A DNA stretch of 64,000 bases, taken from Elysia chlorotica (Eukaryota > Mollusca > Gastropoda > Plakobranchidae). The stretch covers positions 473,129-537,128 of the forward strand of contig RQTK01000104.1 in NCBI GenBank assembly GCA_003991915.1, given 5' to 3'. The translations under genes and the position numbers were made by a program. The notes below the pieces were generated by a model. That model did not search any database. It saw nothing but the letters and a program-made list of their open reading frames with translations, and was not told the origin of the DNA. This document shows positions 52,011 to 62,449 of the stretch, piece by piece (the stretch's first letter is position 1; each line of letters opens with the position of its first letter).

Positions 52011-52289
52011 CAGACATGAAAGCTAAAGAACGACAAAAAGAAGAGAAAAAAAAAAGGTAAAAAATGTGCTGACTCAACGACCAAGAGACCCACAGACCCA
52101 CAGTCAAGATAATTTTGGTCAACTCTGGCCAATGCCCGTTTGACACAGTAGGCTACTATCCAACTACATTGTACCACCAGTTATGAACTTTCGGACAAGA
52201 AACTATTCAACTAGATATGTTTTACTGTAACATCAAAAACGCATCACGAGTTATGCGCTATCATCTTAAGGCGATAACGACTATGTGTA

Positions 52290-53405
52290 CATTTGTTTAA
52301 CCCCGAAGTGCAGGCCAGAGCTAAAATGTGGAAAACTGTAACAAAGGAAAAAGGCGAACACCTGGATTGGTACGAGATAATAACAGACGTTCTACAAGAC
52401 TGTTTTGGACGTACAGACAGGGATGTGTTTTATGGTTCTTTCAATACTTTAAACGGACTCACAGATACTGTAAATTCATATTCTTTTATCAAAATAATGT
52501 TGTAAATAAGAAAAAAAGTCACCATTTACCCAAACAAGAAACCAGGGTATCAAAAGAAATGAAATTGCATTTGGTTGGGGAAAAAACGAACCTTCAAGAG
52601 TCGCAACATACATACAATTTTTAACATAAAATTTAATGTAAAAGAAAAAAAGTAACCTTTGTAAACGAAATTACAGGGGGAAAAATAAATAGGTGTTAAA
52701 AAATTCAAAAGAGTGCTGGGTATGGCTCAAGAAAACTACAGAGTACGAATATGTGCGCGCGAGTGTGAGTGTCGTGAATGAGCGTCAGTTTGCAGATGAG
52801 CTTAACAATTATTTTATGCACGCATTGATACTTATAATAACAATGCTGTTGTAACTCCATGGATTCGATCAAAAGTGTTAAAATTGATGGTATCAGTGGG
52901 ACACTTTTAAAAGGCTGTTCAGATCATTTGGCCTTCATCTTTACTTCCTTTTTCAATAGATACTTTTCTGACCATGATATCCCCATTATTTGGAAAAAAA
53001 AATTCCAAAACCGCGCGTAATAATGATTTGCGACCTGTAGCTCTGACATGGTTAGTTATGAAGTGCATGCAACATCTAGCTGGGGTAATGATCCTATTCC
53101 AGTTTGTCTATATGAGCTCACGAAGCACCGAGGATGTTATTTTATTGTTTTTAGACAGAGTGTATACGCATCTTGAAACGCCAACAAGTAGTGCTAGAAT
53201 TCTGTTTGTCGATTTATCGTATGCTTTTAACACCTTACAACCTCAACTCATGATTGACAAAATTTAAACGATAAATGTCGGTGTTGATATCCTAAGATGG
53301 ATTTTAACTTTCTCTCCACCAGACCCCAGGTGCTCCACAAGAATGTGTTTTGTCTCCTGTATCATACACCATTCATACAAACGACTGTAAAGCAATGTTT
53401 GAAAA
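52290..53405 (+). pseudogene. CR1/L2-like LINE reverse transcriptase, decayed
   Basis: Several frames give, in order: DTVNSY (connector), FADELNNYF, KIDGISGTLLKGCSDHLAFI, FFNRYFSDHDIPIIWKKKIP, NDLRPVALTWLVMK, SSRSTEDVILLFLDRVYTHL, ARILFVDLSYAFNT, and TPGAPQECVLSP. The order matches the palm/finger part of CR1/L2-type polymerases. Frameshifts and stops throughout. Confidence 0.8.
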
Positions 53406-53663
53406 TGTGTTATTAAAAAGTTATTTTCGTGTAAAGACCAAAGAACTTACAAAATTACACAGTTAAAAGAGTTCCACCTCACGTATCATCTTCCAAATTT
53501 TCGAAACAAAAGAGAGACGCTCGTCAACCTCAATAGCACTCTAAAATCAGCTTACGAGACGAACATTGAATGAGACTGAAGATAGAACTTTTAGTCCCAA
53601 TACGACAAAAGCTTTAAGAATCCTATTTTATATCAGAAGTAAAGCTGTCCATCTGACAAACCA

Positions 53664-53787
53664 AGAAGAAGAAGAAGAAGAAGAAGAAGAAGAAAGAGAA
53701 GAAGAAGAAGAAGAAGAAGAAGAAGAAGAAGAAGAAGAAGAAGAAGAAGAAGAAGAAGAAGAAGAAGAAGAGGAGGAGGAGGAGGAG
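53664..53787. repeat. GAA/GAG triplet tract at second gap
   Basis: (GAA)n with one AAGAGAA interruption, turning into (GAG)n before the gap. Poly-Glu frames over it are artefacts. Confidence 0.95.
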
Positions 53788-54558
53788 NNNNNNNNNNNNN
53801 NNNNNNNNNNNNNNNNNNNNNNNNNNNNNNNNNNNNNNNNNNNNNNNNNNNNNNNNNNNNNNNNNNNNNNNNNNNNNNNNNNNNNNNNNNNNNNNNNNNN
53901 NNNNNNNNNNNNNNNNNNNNNNNNNNNNNNNNNNNNNNNNNNNNNNNNNNNNNNNNNNNNNNNNNNNNNNNNNNNNNNNNNNNNNNNNNNNNNNNNNNNN
54001 NNNNNNNNNNNNNNNNNNNNNNNNNNNNNNNNNNNNNNNNNNNNNNNNNNNNNNNNNNNNNNNNNNNNNNNNNNNNNNNNNNNNNNNNNNNNNNNNNNNN
54101 NNNNNNNNNNNNNNNNNNNNNNNNNNNNNNNNNNNNNNNNNNNNNNNNNNNNNNNNNNNNNNNNNNNNNNNNNNNNNNNNNNNNNNNNNNNNNNNNNNNN
54201 NNNNNNNNNNNNNNNNNNNNNNNNNNNNNNNNNNNNNNNNNNNNNNNNNNNNNNNNNNNNNNNNNNNNNNNNNNNNNNNNNNNNNNNNNNNNNNNNNNNN
54301 NNNNNNNNNNNNNNNNNNNNNNNNNNNNNNNNNNNNNNNNNNNNNNNNNNNNNNNNNNNNNNNNNNNNNNNNNNNNNNNNNNNNNNNNNNNNNNNNNNNN
54401 NNNNNNNNNNNNNNNNNNNNNNNNNNNNNNNNNNNNNNNNNNNNNNNNNNNNNNNNNNNNNNNNNNNNNNNNNNNNNNNNNNNNNNNNNNNNNNNNNNNN
54501 NNNNNNNNNNNNNNNNNNNNNNNNNNNNNNNNNNNNNNNNNNNNNNNNNNNNNNNNNN
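53788..54558. other. Assembly gap (N)
   Basis: 771 N. Left edge is a GAA/GAG tract; right edge resumes with GAAAGATTAG. Confidence 0.97.
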
Positions 54559-56039
54559 GAAAGATTAGTTAATTAAAAAAAAAAACATTTTAGTCTAAAG
54601 GAAAATACAGTTCTAAAATCAATACCGTACGTCGGTTGACGCCATTTCTAGATGTATTTATTAGGGATTACTGCAAGTTTTTCTATTAGTATTAACGATA
54701 GCGCCCTGGTGTTGCTTCCACCTGGCACCCGCTGGTTATGCCATGATGCTCTATCTTTTAAATAATGGGTAGTGTGTGAGGCAGTAACAACACGTTGGGG
54801 AAACGAGCCTTACCGTTGTTATCAGTAACCGTATGATATTTTAGTGCACGCCTAAATAACCAATTTACTGCTTTTTGAAACCTAGGAGGCCCAACATGTG
54901 TAGACCATACTTTATTGTTTATATATCTTTAGTAATTTTCAAAATTAGTCTTGGTAAGTTGTTTGCTAGTTTTATGCATCCTTTCTCCGATCTTGTTTTG
55001 ATTATATCAGTCTACGTTTTAAAGAAAATCATTTCTCGTAAGATTTGTCAATTTACGGTTAAATATATCATAAGCAAAGTTAATCTGATGCATGAAATAC
55101 AAGGTGAAGTTATGAGTAACACATACACGCGTATGATTTGCTCAGTTACGCGCGAAAAGAGATAATCTTTGGGTAACTTTACCATGATATTATTTAGTTT
55201 TACCAAGCACCTCTTGTATGTTTGAGCGGGCGAGATCTTAAACGGCATTGGAATGTTCCATTTTTAGATGAACCCTGCCGGCAAAGGCATTTAAATAAAA
55301 AAAAAATGAAATTTGAGTATTGTATAAAAAGTAGGTTCTCTATGTTTTGTGATTTTCCTTCACCTAACCATTTAAATTTAAAACCATTGCCAAGACTTGA
55401 TTTTAAGACTCTTCAATAAAATAGGCCTAATTAAAGGTAAAATTAATTTCTTAACCTAGAACAACAACAAAAAACAAAGAATAATGTAGCTATGTGCCGG
55501 AATCAGCGGCATTATAATTATGCTGTAAAATAAGTAATCTTATATTTGCTGATAAATAATTTTTTTAGCCTTACTTTGAGAACTATTTTCGATTTTTTCC
55601 CCTTCTGTCTTATAAAAAAAATCAGCCAATGGTCGAAGGTTTTGTCCACCGCAATACAGACGCCTGGGCTCTTACTGTTTCACGCTCACAGAAAGAACTA
55701 CAATGCTTGTGGATGGATACGAAAATGTATGCTAATCGTATCACCCTAACCAATAATTCTTTTCATATCCACTGCTTGAACCTGATAAAGCCTCCTTTCA
55801 CGAACCATGTGGACGATTAATCGTAAAAATGAGTTTCTGTTTGTTGTTGTTGTTGTTGTTTGTTTGTTTTTGTGGGGTTTTTTTGTTGATGCTGTTGAAA
55901 TGCATTTTATCCATGACTTTTTTTTTACGAACGTTGGCAGACAATTATATACATACACAAAAGAACAGAGATAGCTGATACTTTACGCGAAAATCGTTGT
56001 TTTTTGTGTTTTTGTTTATGTTTTGTTATGTTATAAATT
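54559..56039. other. Intergenic sequence, nothing recognised
   Basis: AT-rich with a short GC-richer patch at about 54690-54770 and a (GTT)n stretch near 55841-55870. Short ORFs here show no family resemblance or splice context. Confidence 0.5.
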
Positions 56040-56044
56040 CGAAG

Positions 56045-57235
56045 CAGTAAACTATGCTATAGACACCCCAAATAGGGTATACCTAGACAGCTATGCTAGA
56101 GAGATCCCAAATAGGGTATACCTAGACAGCTATGCTAGAGAGATCCCAAACAAGGTATGACCAGAGAGGGTGCAATAGTGAGAGCTTTCAAAGGGGTTGT
56201 TTTCCGCACATAAAAAATTCACTATATTGCTTAGGATAATTAAGGCGGTTCCTTCTTTCTCATAACTCTAGTAAAAACTCAGCTGAGCATTACTCAACCG
56301 TGTAGTTTCAAGGCTAGAGAGATCCCAAACATGGAATAACTAGACAGCTAGGCTAGAGAGAGACCCCAAACAGAGTCCGAAAATGCAACTAGGCTAGAGA
56401 AACCCAATGCAAGGTACAACTATACGAAAGGCTACACATATCCCAAACAGTTGTATAACTAAGCAGCCATGCTAAGAGACACATCAAACAGTGTATATCT
56501 ATACAGCTAGACTAGAGAGACCCCAAACAGTGTATATCTAGACAGCTAGACTAGAGAGACACCCCAAACAGGGTATAACTAGACAGCTAGGCTAGAGAGA
56601 CACCAAACAGGGTATAACTAGACAGCTAGGCTAGAGAGACACCAAACAGGGTATAACTAGACAGCTAGGCTAGAGAGACACCAAACAGGGTATAACTAGA
56701 CAGCTAAGCTAGAGAGAGACCCCAAACAGCGTCGGACAATGCAACTAGGCTAGAGAAACCCAATGCAAGGTACAACTATACGAAAGGCTACACAGATACC
56801 AAACAGTTGTATAACTAAGCAGCCATGCTAAAGAGACACATCAAAGAGTGTATAAGATAAGATAAGATAAGATATACTTTATTGTCCATCCAAGGAAAAT
56901 TTTTGTATATCTAGATAGCTAGACTAGAGAGATCCCAAACAGGGTATAACTAGACAGCTAGGCTAGAGAGACACCTCAAACAGGGAATAACTAGACAGCT
57001 AGACTAGAGAGATCCCAAACAGGGTATAACTAGACAGCTAGGCTAGAGAGACACCTCAAACAGGGTATAACTAGACAGCTAGACTAGAGAGACCCCAAAC
57101 AGGGAATAACTAGACAGCTAGGCTAGAGAGATCACAAACAGGGCATTACTAGACAGCTAGGATAGAGAGATCACAAACAGGGCATAACTAGGCGCTAGGA
57201 TAGAGATACCACAAATATGGTATAACCAGAGACAA
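56045..57235. repeat. 38-40 bp minisatellite with higher-order repeat
   Basis: Core unit CAGGGTATAACTAGACAGCT plus AGGCTAGAGAGACCCCAAA, repeated about 25 times with drift. A compound block starting near 56372 (GCAACTAGGCTAGAGAAACC, then CTATACGAAAGGCTACAC) recurs near 56725, giving a higher-order period of about 350 bp. The outer units are the most diverged. Confidence 0.93.
56855..56903 (-). mobile_element. 49-bp retroposed LINE 3' tail inside the minisatellite
   Basis: Flanked by TGTATA on both sides (56849-56854 and 56904-56909). Neighbouring units show the empty site GTGTATATCTA. Read on the minus strand it is AAAATTTTCCTTGG, GGACAATAAAGTATATC and then (TTATC)n, a short 3' end with a microsatellite tail as in CR1/L2-type LINEs. 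Confidence 0.75.
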
Positions 57236-57394
57236 TCGATTTAGCGATAGGTCTCACAAAGAGAGCTCACAAAAGTCAATGTTATTGATACGGGGAGCTA
57301 GCAGGAGGCGTACTCAGTCTTTTTCTTTCTTGAAATTAAGGCGTTGGGTAATGTTCAGACTGATCTTTTTAACTTAAGTTTAAAAAATGAAGGG

Positions 57395-57650
57395 TTGTTG
57401 TTGTTGAGTTGGTTTAACGTCCAACATCAGCACTGTATAGGCTATATTGTGGACGAACCCCAAGGCTGACGTCTGGCAATTTTTATGTGCTGCCACACAC
57501 GAGAAAGGGCGGGGATATCATGACTCATGTCTCAGCCGGTCACATTAAACTGACACCGACCCAACCAGTAGGGAACGCAATCGCCATGGCTCGAACCCGG
57601 CCTTTTGCGTCGGAAGCCGATGTTCTACCCCAGGGCCATGATGCATGTCA
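57395..57650 (-). mobile_element. tRNA-derived SINE, best copy
   Basis: On the minus strand: TGGCCCTGGGGTAGAACATC (tRNA D-arm/A-box like), CGGCTTCCGACGCAAAAGG (anticodon arm like), CGGGTTCGAGCC (T arm/B box), then a body with GTGTGGCAGCAC, ending GGACGTTAAACCAACTCAAC with a (CAA)n tail. Other copies: 4740-4990, 61095-61260, and the head alone at 60240-60375. Confidence 0.75.
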
Positions 57651-57855
57651 TTAGAACAGTGTACTGTTATTGTTAGTAATATTTTTGATAGATGATAGGT
57701 GGACATCGAAAATGGTCTTTTAATTGTATGAATACATGGATAATGGACCAATGAATACCCACTATCAGGTTTCATTTAAAACACCTCCTCCTCCGCCATC
57801 AGAAAATACCCTACATTATTTTAACACTCACTTTGTTTTGTTTTGCATTTTTAAG

Positions 57856-57937
57856 GACTTGTGTTGGAAACTAGACGGTACGCCTTTCTCAGTGAGAACT
57901 TGGAAGGACCAAAGGGCTGCAGAACAATTTCTGGAAG
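57856..57937 (+). CDS. Candidate exon of an unidentified gene (A)
   Basis: 82 nt between acceptor TTTTTAAG and donor GAAG|GTAATA. It encodes DLCWKLDGTPFSVRTWKDQR, then AAEQFLE plus one base. The split codon is completed in frame by the candidate exon at 60037 (G + AT = Asp). Protein not recognised. No repeats overlap it, and its residue composition looks coding. Confidence 0.5.
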
Positions 57938-58589
57938 GTAATAAAATGAAACGCCTCTCGCTTTTGGGTAACATTGCATTATCCCCGTATGATTAAACCC
58001 ATTATTATTTTAGCCATAGACTCATTACTGCTAAATGAGAAGAAATTAAGATTTGAGCAGTTCATAAACCGCCGACGTGAGTCTATACCGTCTTCATCAT
58101 TGTCATAATTATGAACATTTTAAAACCTATGATTACCGAGAAGGCTAGATTCTGGAATAAACGTTATGCTTTTGTAACCTCAGGTCAATTTCAACCCATT
58201 TTAATTATGCAGTTATTTTTTACAAAGATGTATACTTCATATCTGACACAATGTCAACATATATTGAATACCTGTGTGAAACATTCTGTCTTGGCACATG
58301 TAATTATTATTGGGGTTTCTCATGATCGTGTTGCCGTTTTAAAATGGACATCATCGAGTTAATTCTAAATTTAATGGTTTGTCGTGAGTTAAAGAATCAA
58401 CAAAAAAAATCCACGCAAATATTCATTTACGAGGGCGAATATTGTCCAATACTCTGAAACGATAGAAGAGTTTTATAAGCTCGTCGATAATGTTGTAAGG
58501 ATTCGTTATCAAAGGCGTGTAGTATATTCCAGACCCAATAATAATTATTTATAGCACTAGAGGGTTTAGTAAAAATTTGGCGACACTCT

Positions 58590-58740
58590 TCGAGGCATAT
58601 ATAACGCGCGATCTCTCAGTGTCTGTGGGTCGGAGCATGGCCCTCGATAACTATAGTCCGGCTCACAGAAAGTGTGACGTTAGAGCGCCAGGCTAAGCAG
58701 TGCTGCCATGTTTTACGCGTTTCGGCGAGGTCTAGAGGAA
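58590..58740 (+). promoter_or_regulatory. CpG-richer patch with TATA-like box
   Basis: TATATAA at 58598-58604 followed by CGCGCG, TCAGT at 58616-58620 and an ATG at 58637 that opens only 19 codons. The patch has more CpG than its surroundings. The TATA to TCAGT spacing is short for a standard core promoter. Confidence 0.2.
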
Positions 58741-58850
58741 GAGTTGAGTATTTTGGTCGGTAGATAAAAAGTTAGGGATGTTAGGGTGGGAAGGAGAGAA
58801 GGAAGAGGGAAATAGACGAAGAGAGAGTATGGTAGAGAGAAAGACACACA

Positions 58851-58852
<2 letters not shown>

Positions 58853-58912
<60 letters not shown>

Positions 58913-59264
58913 AGAGAGAATGTTTAGAGAGAGAATAGTACAACGACCTATTTCTGAGTAAAAGGACAATCTAACGTATTATATGATAATAAAACAACTC
59001 GGAGTAGAAAAGAAGCGCGGTGGTGGGTATGAATAAGTAAAAAAAAAAAGACCCAGAACAAGGAATAGTGAGTGTAGTATCAGAGGTAGTTTTAGTTTGT
59101 GTCAAATTATTTCTCTCATAATAAATTAAAAGGATACAGAAATACATCGATAATAAAGCAGGTAAAGTAGAGTTAAAGCTAATAATAATAATTATATATT
59201 AAAAAAATTAACAACAAAAAAACCCCAACAACAACAGTCTGCATACAAGGAAGTCGAAATTTAC

Positions 59265-59342
<78 letters not shown>

Positions 59343-59440
59343 AAGAGAGTAAGAGAGAGAAAGAGAGGGAGAGAGAGAGAGGGGGGGGAGAGAGAGAGAA
59401 AGAAGAGAGAGAAAGAGAGGGAGAGAGAGAGGGGGGGGGA
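58853..59440. repeat. GA microsatellites
   Basis: (GA)n at about 58853-58908 and 59265-59340, the second followed by impure GA/GGGG purine sequence to 59440. The stretch between them (58910-59262) is unremarkable AT-rich DNA. Confidence 0.92.
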
Positions 59441-59445
59441 GAGTT

Positions 59446-59540
59446 GAATGTATGTATGTATGTATGTATGTATGTATGTATGTATGTATGTATGTATGTA
59501 TGTATGTATGTATGTATGTATGTATGTATGTATGCATGTA

Positions 59541-59577
<37 letters not shown>

Positions 59578-59605
59578 TCTATGTATGTATGTATGTATGT
59601 ATGTA

Positions 59606-59687
<82 letters not shown>
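59446..59687. repeat. Compound (TATG)n-(ACT)n microsatellite, duplicated
   Basis: Order: (TATG)n 59447-59538, (ACT)n 59540-59577, (TATG)n 59578-59603, (ACT)n 59604-59686. The two-part compound occurs twice, so the whole block duplicated. Tyr, Thr and Val/His-Thr reading frames over it are artefacts. Confidence 0.95.
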
Positions 59688-60036
59688 ATACCACTGCTAC
59701 TGCTGCTGAGGCTGCTACTGATTCTTCTACTACCACTTTTACATGTGTCTCCGTATGCATGCTTTTAGGTAGATACATGTGTCTACATAGACCCGCAAAT
59801 CCGTAAGCACAGTAATGTAATGTTATAGCTTAACCAGTCCATAGCAAGTTGGTGCTGTTTGTTTGCGCATTCGCAAAGCTACACTTTAACTAGTCTAGCG
59901 AATCACGGCTTTACATGAAAAAACAACAACTGTATTACTATTGAATCTTGTGCTTTTCATTATCAAGCAAAGCAAAGTAATAAGTCGAAATTGCAAAACT
60001 AGATTTCATTAATACAATTACCCCTTATTCTTACAG

Positions 60037-60139
60037 ATAGTGCTGAATACGAACCGGTGTGGTTACGAGGATATGTTGGTCCGATGGAATTCCGCAAGGC
60101 ATCTAACCGCTTCGTTATGGCCAATGACTTCAATCCCAA
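60037..60139 (+). CDS. Candidate exon of an unidentified gene (B)
   Basis: 103 nt after acceptor ATTCTTACAG and before donor CAA|GTAAGA, both good sites. It encodes SAEYEPVWLRGYVGPMEFRK, then ASNRFVMANDFNP with two bases left over. Joined to exon A it gives a continuous 60-residue segment. Adjoining exons were not found, so the gene would continue beyond 60139 or outside the window. Confidence 0.55.
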
Positions 60140-60239
60140 GTAAGAAAAAAAAAAACTTTTATGGGAGAAAGCAAACTGCTCTTTTATTTTAGCGTCTCCT
60201 AAGGATTTAATAATGGTCATATATACGGCAAGCCCTTAA

Positions 60240-60375
60240 TGACACACCGAAGACCTGGCCGCGCGGCCAGTACACACTGATACCGATCCAACTAGTGGGG
60301 GAAACGCGGCGGTCAGAGCAGGGTCAGAACCCTTCCTCATATGAAGCGAACGTATTAAGGCTTAGACCACTAACA
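60240..60375 (-). mobile_element. SINE head fragment
   Basis: CACTGATACCGATCCAACTA and GTCAGAACCCTTCC align to the CTGACACCGACCCAACCAGT and GCTCGAACCCGG parts of the SINE at 57395-57650. CpG-bearing and truncated. Confidence 0.5.
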
Positions 60376-61094
60376 GTTTTCAAGTACGAACAATAATTCC
60401 TTCTCTCTTGGCTCTGTTTTACGGCTGTTATTTTAAAGAGAGGTAACGAGAAATAAACCTGCAAAACAATTTGCATCCATTTTTTTTCTTAAATCCAAGA
60501 CAAGAATTGTTTTAATCAGACAGTGTCACTTCACCGTGTTCAGTCGACTTTCGTCTTTGGTTGATCCAACGGATCGTTCATTAATTTCAGGGTAATTTAA
60601 GGGGGGGGGGGGGAGTACCGGTACGCTTTAACTTAAGGAGGCATTATTCTTGAAAAAACAGTATTGACACCTATTTTAAGAGATTTATTACTGATTGGTT
60701 TTTACAAGGCGTAACGACACTAATTGTATTACAACAGCTTCCAAGTACTTAAGTCATCGCCAGAGTCACGATCATCACAAACCTCATTATTGTTGGAAAA
60801 CAGGATTAAAAAACCGGTGAGACCTTCTTAACATAATTATCTGGTCTTAGGCCCATGTCTGACGTCTGCACAGCTGTTGCCACAATGCTCCAAGTAAAGA
60901 CGGCATTAATCACCCTCCCATGCGTCTTCTGAATCTCAAGTTCTCATGATGACACCGGTGCCGATGTTGCCTCTCTCTATTCTTTCCACATTCCCCTTAC
61001 CTTTGCTTTTGTTCTTTGATAATTTCTTTTTCACCGTTCCTGGTCAGAACTCCTTTCTCTGCTCCTTCCTGCCATTGCCAACGCCTACGATTGA

Positions 61095-61260
61095 GTTGAG
61101 ATGAGTTGGTTTCTTAACGTACAATGTAAGCACTACAATAGGCTATATTGTGGGCGGGCCTCAAGACTAACATCTGACAATTCAAAGTGCTGCCACACAT
61201 GGACAGTGTGGGGAGATCTTCTTTTCTGTCTCAGCCAGTCACAGTGATGCCAACGCCTAG
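61095..61260 (-). mobile_element. SINE body fragment
   Basis: GAGTTGGTTTCTTAACGTAC, AGGCTATATTGTGGGCGGGC, GTGCTGCCACACATGGACAG and TCAGCCAGTCACAGTGATGC align block by block to 57405-57560. The tRNA-like head is missing. Confidence 0.7.
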
Positions 61261-61555
61261 AGCGAAATGCTTTACATCAAGGACGCTTCGACTGACTATG
61301 TGGGTTGTTTCGGCGATGCTAAGGAACTTACAATTATTCAGACGTACACAGAAAATTAACGATGGCATGCATAGAATGATATTATATTCCCAGAGTTTCA
61401 AACTTTTTGCATCCTGACCAAGTCAATCTAAATGGCCCAAGATGTATAGTGATGGTTCCAGTGGTAGACTACAAGTGGGTCAAAGCAAGCTGTACCGATG
61501 AAAGGCACAAAGCAATATGTTTTAAGGCTCTTAGGTATGTATCATTTAAAGTTTA

Positions 61556-61558
<3 letters not shown>

Positions 61559-61621
<63 letters not shown>

Positions 61622-61810
61622 AGAGACAAAGACAGAGACAGGCAGACACACACACAGACAGACAGACAAACAAACAGACAGGCAGACAGACAGAGAGAAA
61701 GAGAGACGCAGGCTGAGAGAAAGAGAGTCAGAGAGAGAGAGAGAGTGACAGAGAAAGAAAGAAAGAGACAGACAGACAGACTGAATGACAGACAGACGGA
61801 GACAAAGTCA
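61559..61810. repeat. GA then GACA-type microsatellite
   Basis: (GA)n about 61559-61618, followed by degenerate (GACA)n and (GAAA)n to about 61810. Confidence 0.93.
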
Positions 61811-62089
61811 GAGGGAGATTATAGAAAAAGCAAAAGGAAAAGAGACAGACAAAGCAAAAAAAATATGTTATCAAAATAATTATTCTTATCATCCACACTA
61901 ATTTTTTTCCAATCTCACTCGATGGCTTGTTAAGGTTATATCTGTTACAACTATTGGTTGTTTTTTTATTGTGTGATTTTATACCTCTTCGAAGCAGATT
62001 GTAACATCACTATTCCTTTACAGACTAGTATATTGCAATATATTTCTTAGAGGTTTCCCAAAGATAGAATCTATAAACACCAGTTAATC

Positions 62090-62445
62090 AAGACTAATCA
62101 CAAAAAGACTACATAACTCTTATCATTAATGAACTGAAGTGGCTCCCTGTCGAACACAGAAGAGAGTATATAAATTGGCATTGTTCTGGCGTAAATCTGG
62201 ATAGGACATGTCACCATCACCAAAGTATCTATCAAGTTGCATCTTCCTGTAGGATTATTACAATCATCTGCTGACAACATCAGTCTCACAGTTTCCGTGA
62301 TAAACCTGAAAAGTTGTGTTGAAAGAGCTAATCCATGTAGTCCCACATTATGGAACAGCATCCCACTAGAACTAGGTGTGGAAATATGTCCCTCTATAAT
62401 TATGACAATATATGTCCGAAACGCAATTGCACAAAAGCTTTAAAT
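62090..62445 (+). pseudogene. CR1/L2-like LINE ORF2 C-terminal fragment
   Basis: Across frames: LHWLPVEHR-like tract (L.WLPVEHRRE), YKLALFWR, then LKSCVERANPCSPTLWNSIP. These are the conserved C-terminal landmarks of CR1/L2 polymerases (HWLPV; F..AAP.LWNSLP). Broken by stops. Confidence 0.65.
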
Positions 62446-62449
62446 TGAA

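Noticed and set aside
53566..54576. 336-codon poly-Glu ORF
   Set aside because: GAA/GAG repeat plus N gap.
54690..54850. A possible tRNA gene in the GC-richer patch
   Set aside because: No cloverleaf or A/B box spacing could be made to fit.
55546..55820. Overlapping + strand ORFs near 55.6 kb as exons
   Set aside because: No splice context, no family similarity, and mutually overlapping frames.
59444..59806. Tyr/Thr-rich and Val-rich ORFs
   Set aside because: Translations of the TATG and ACT microsatellites.
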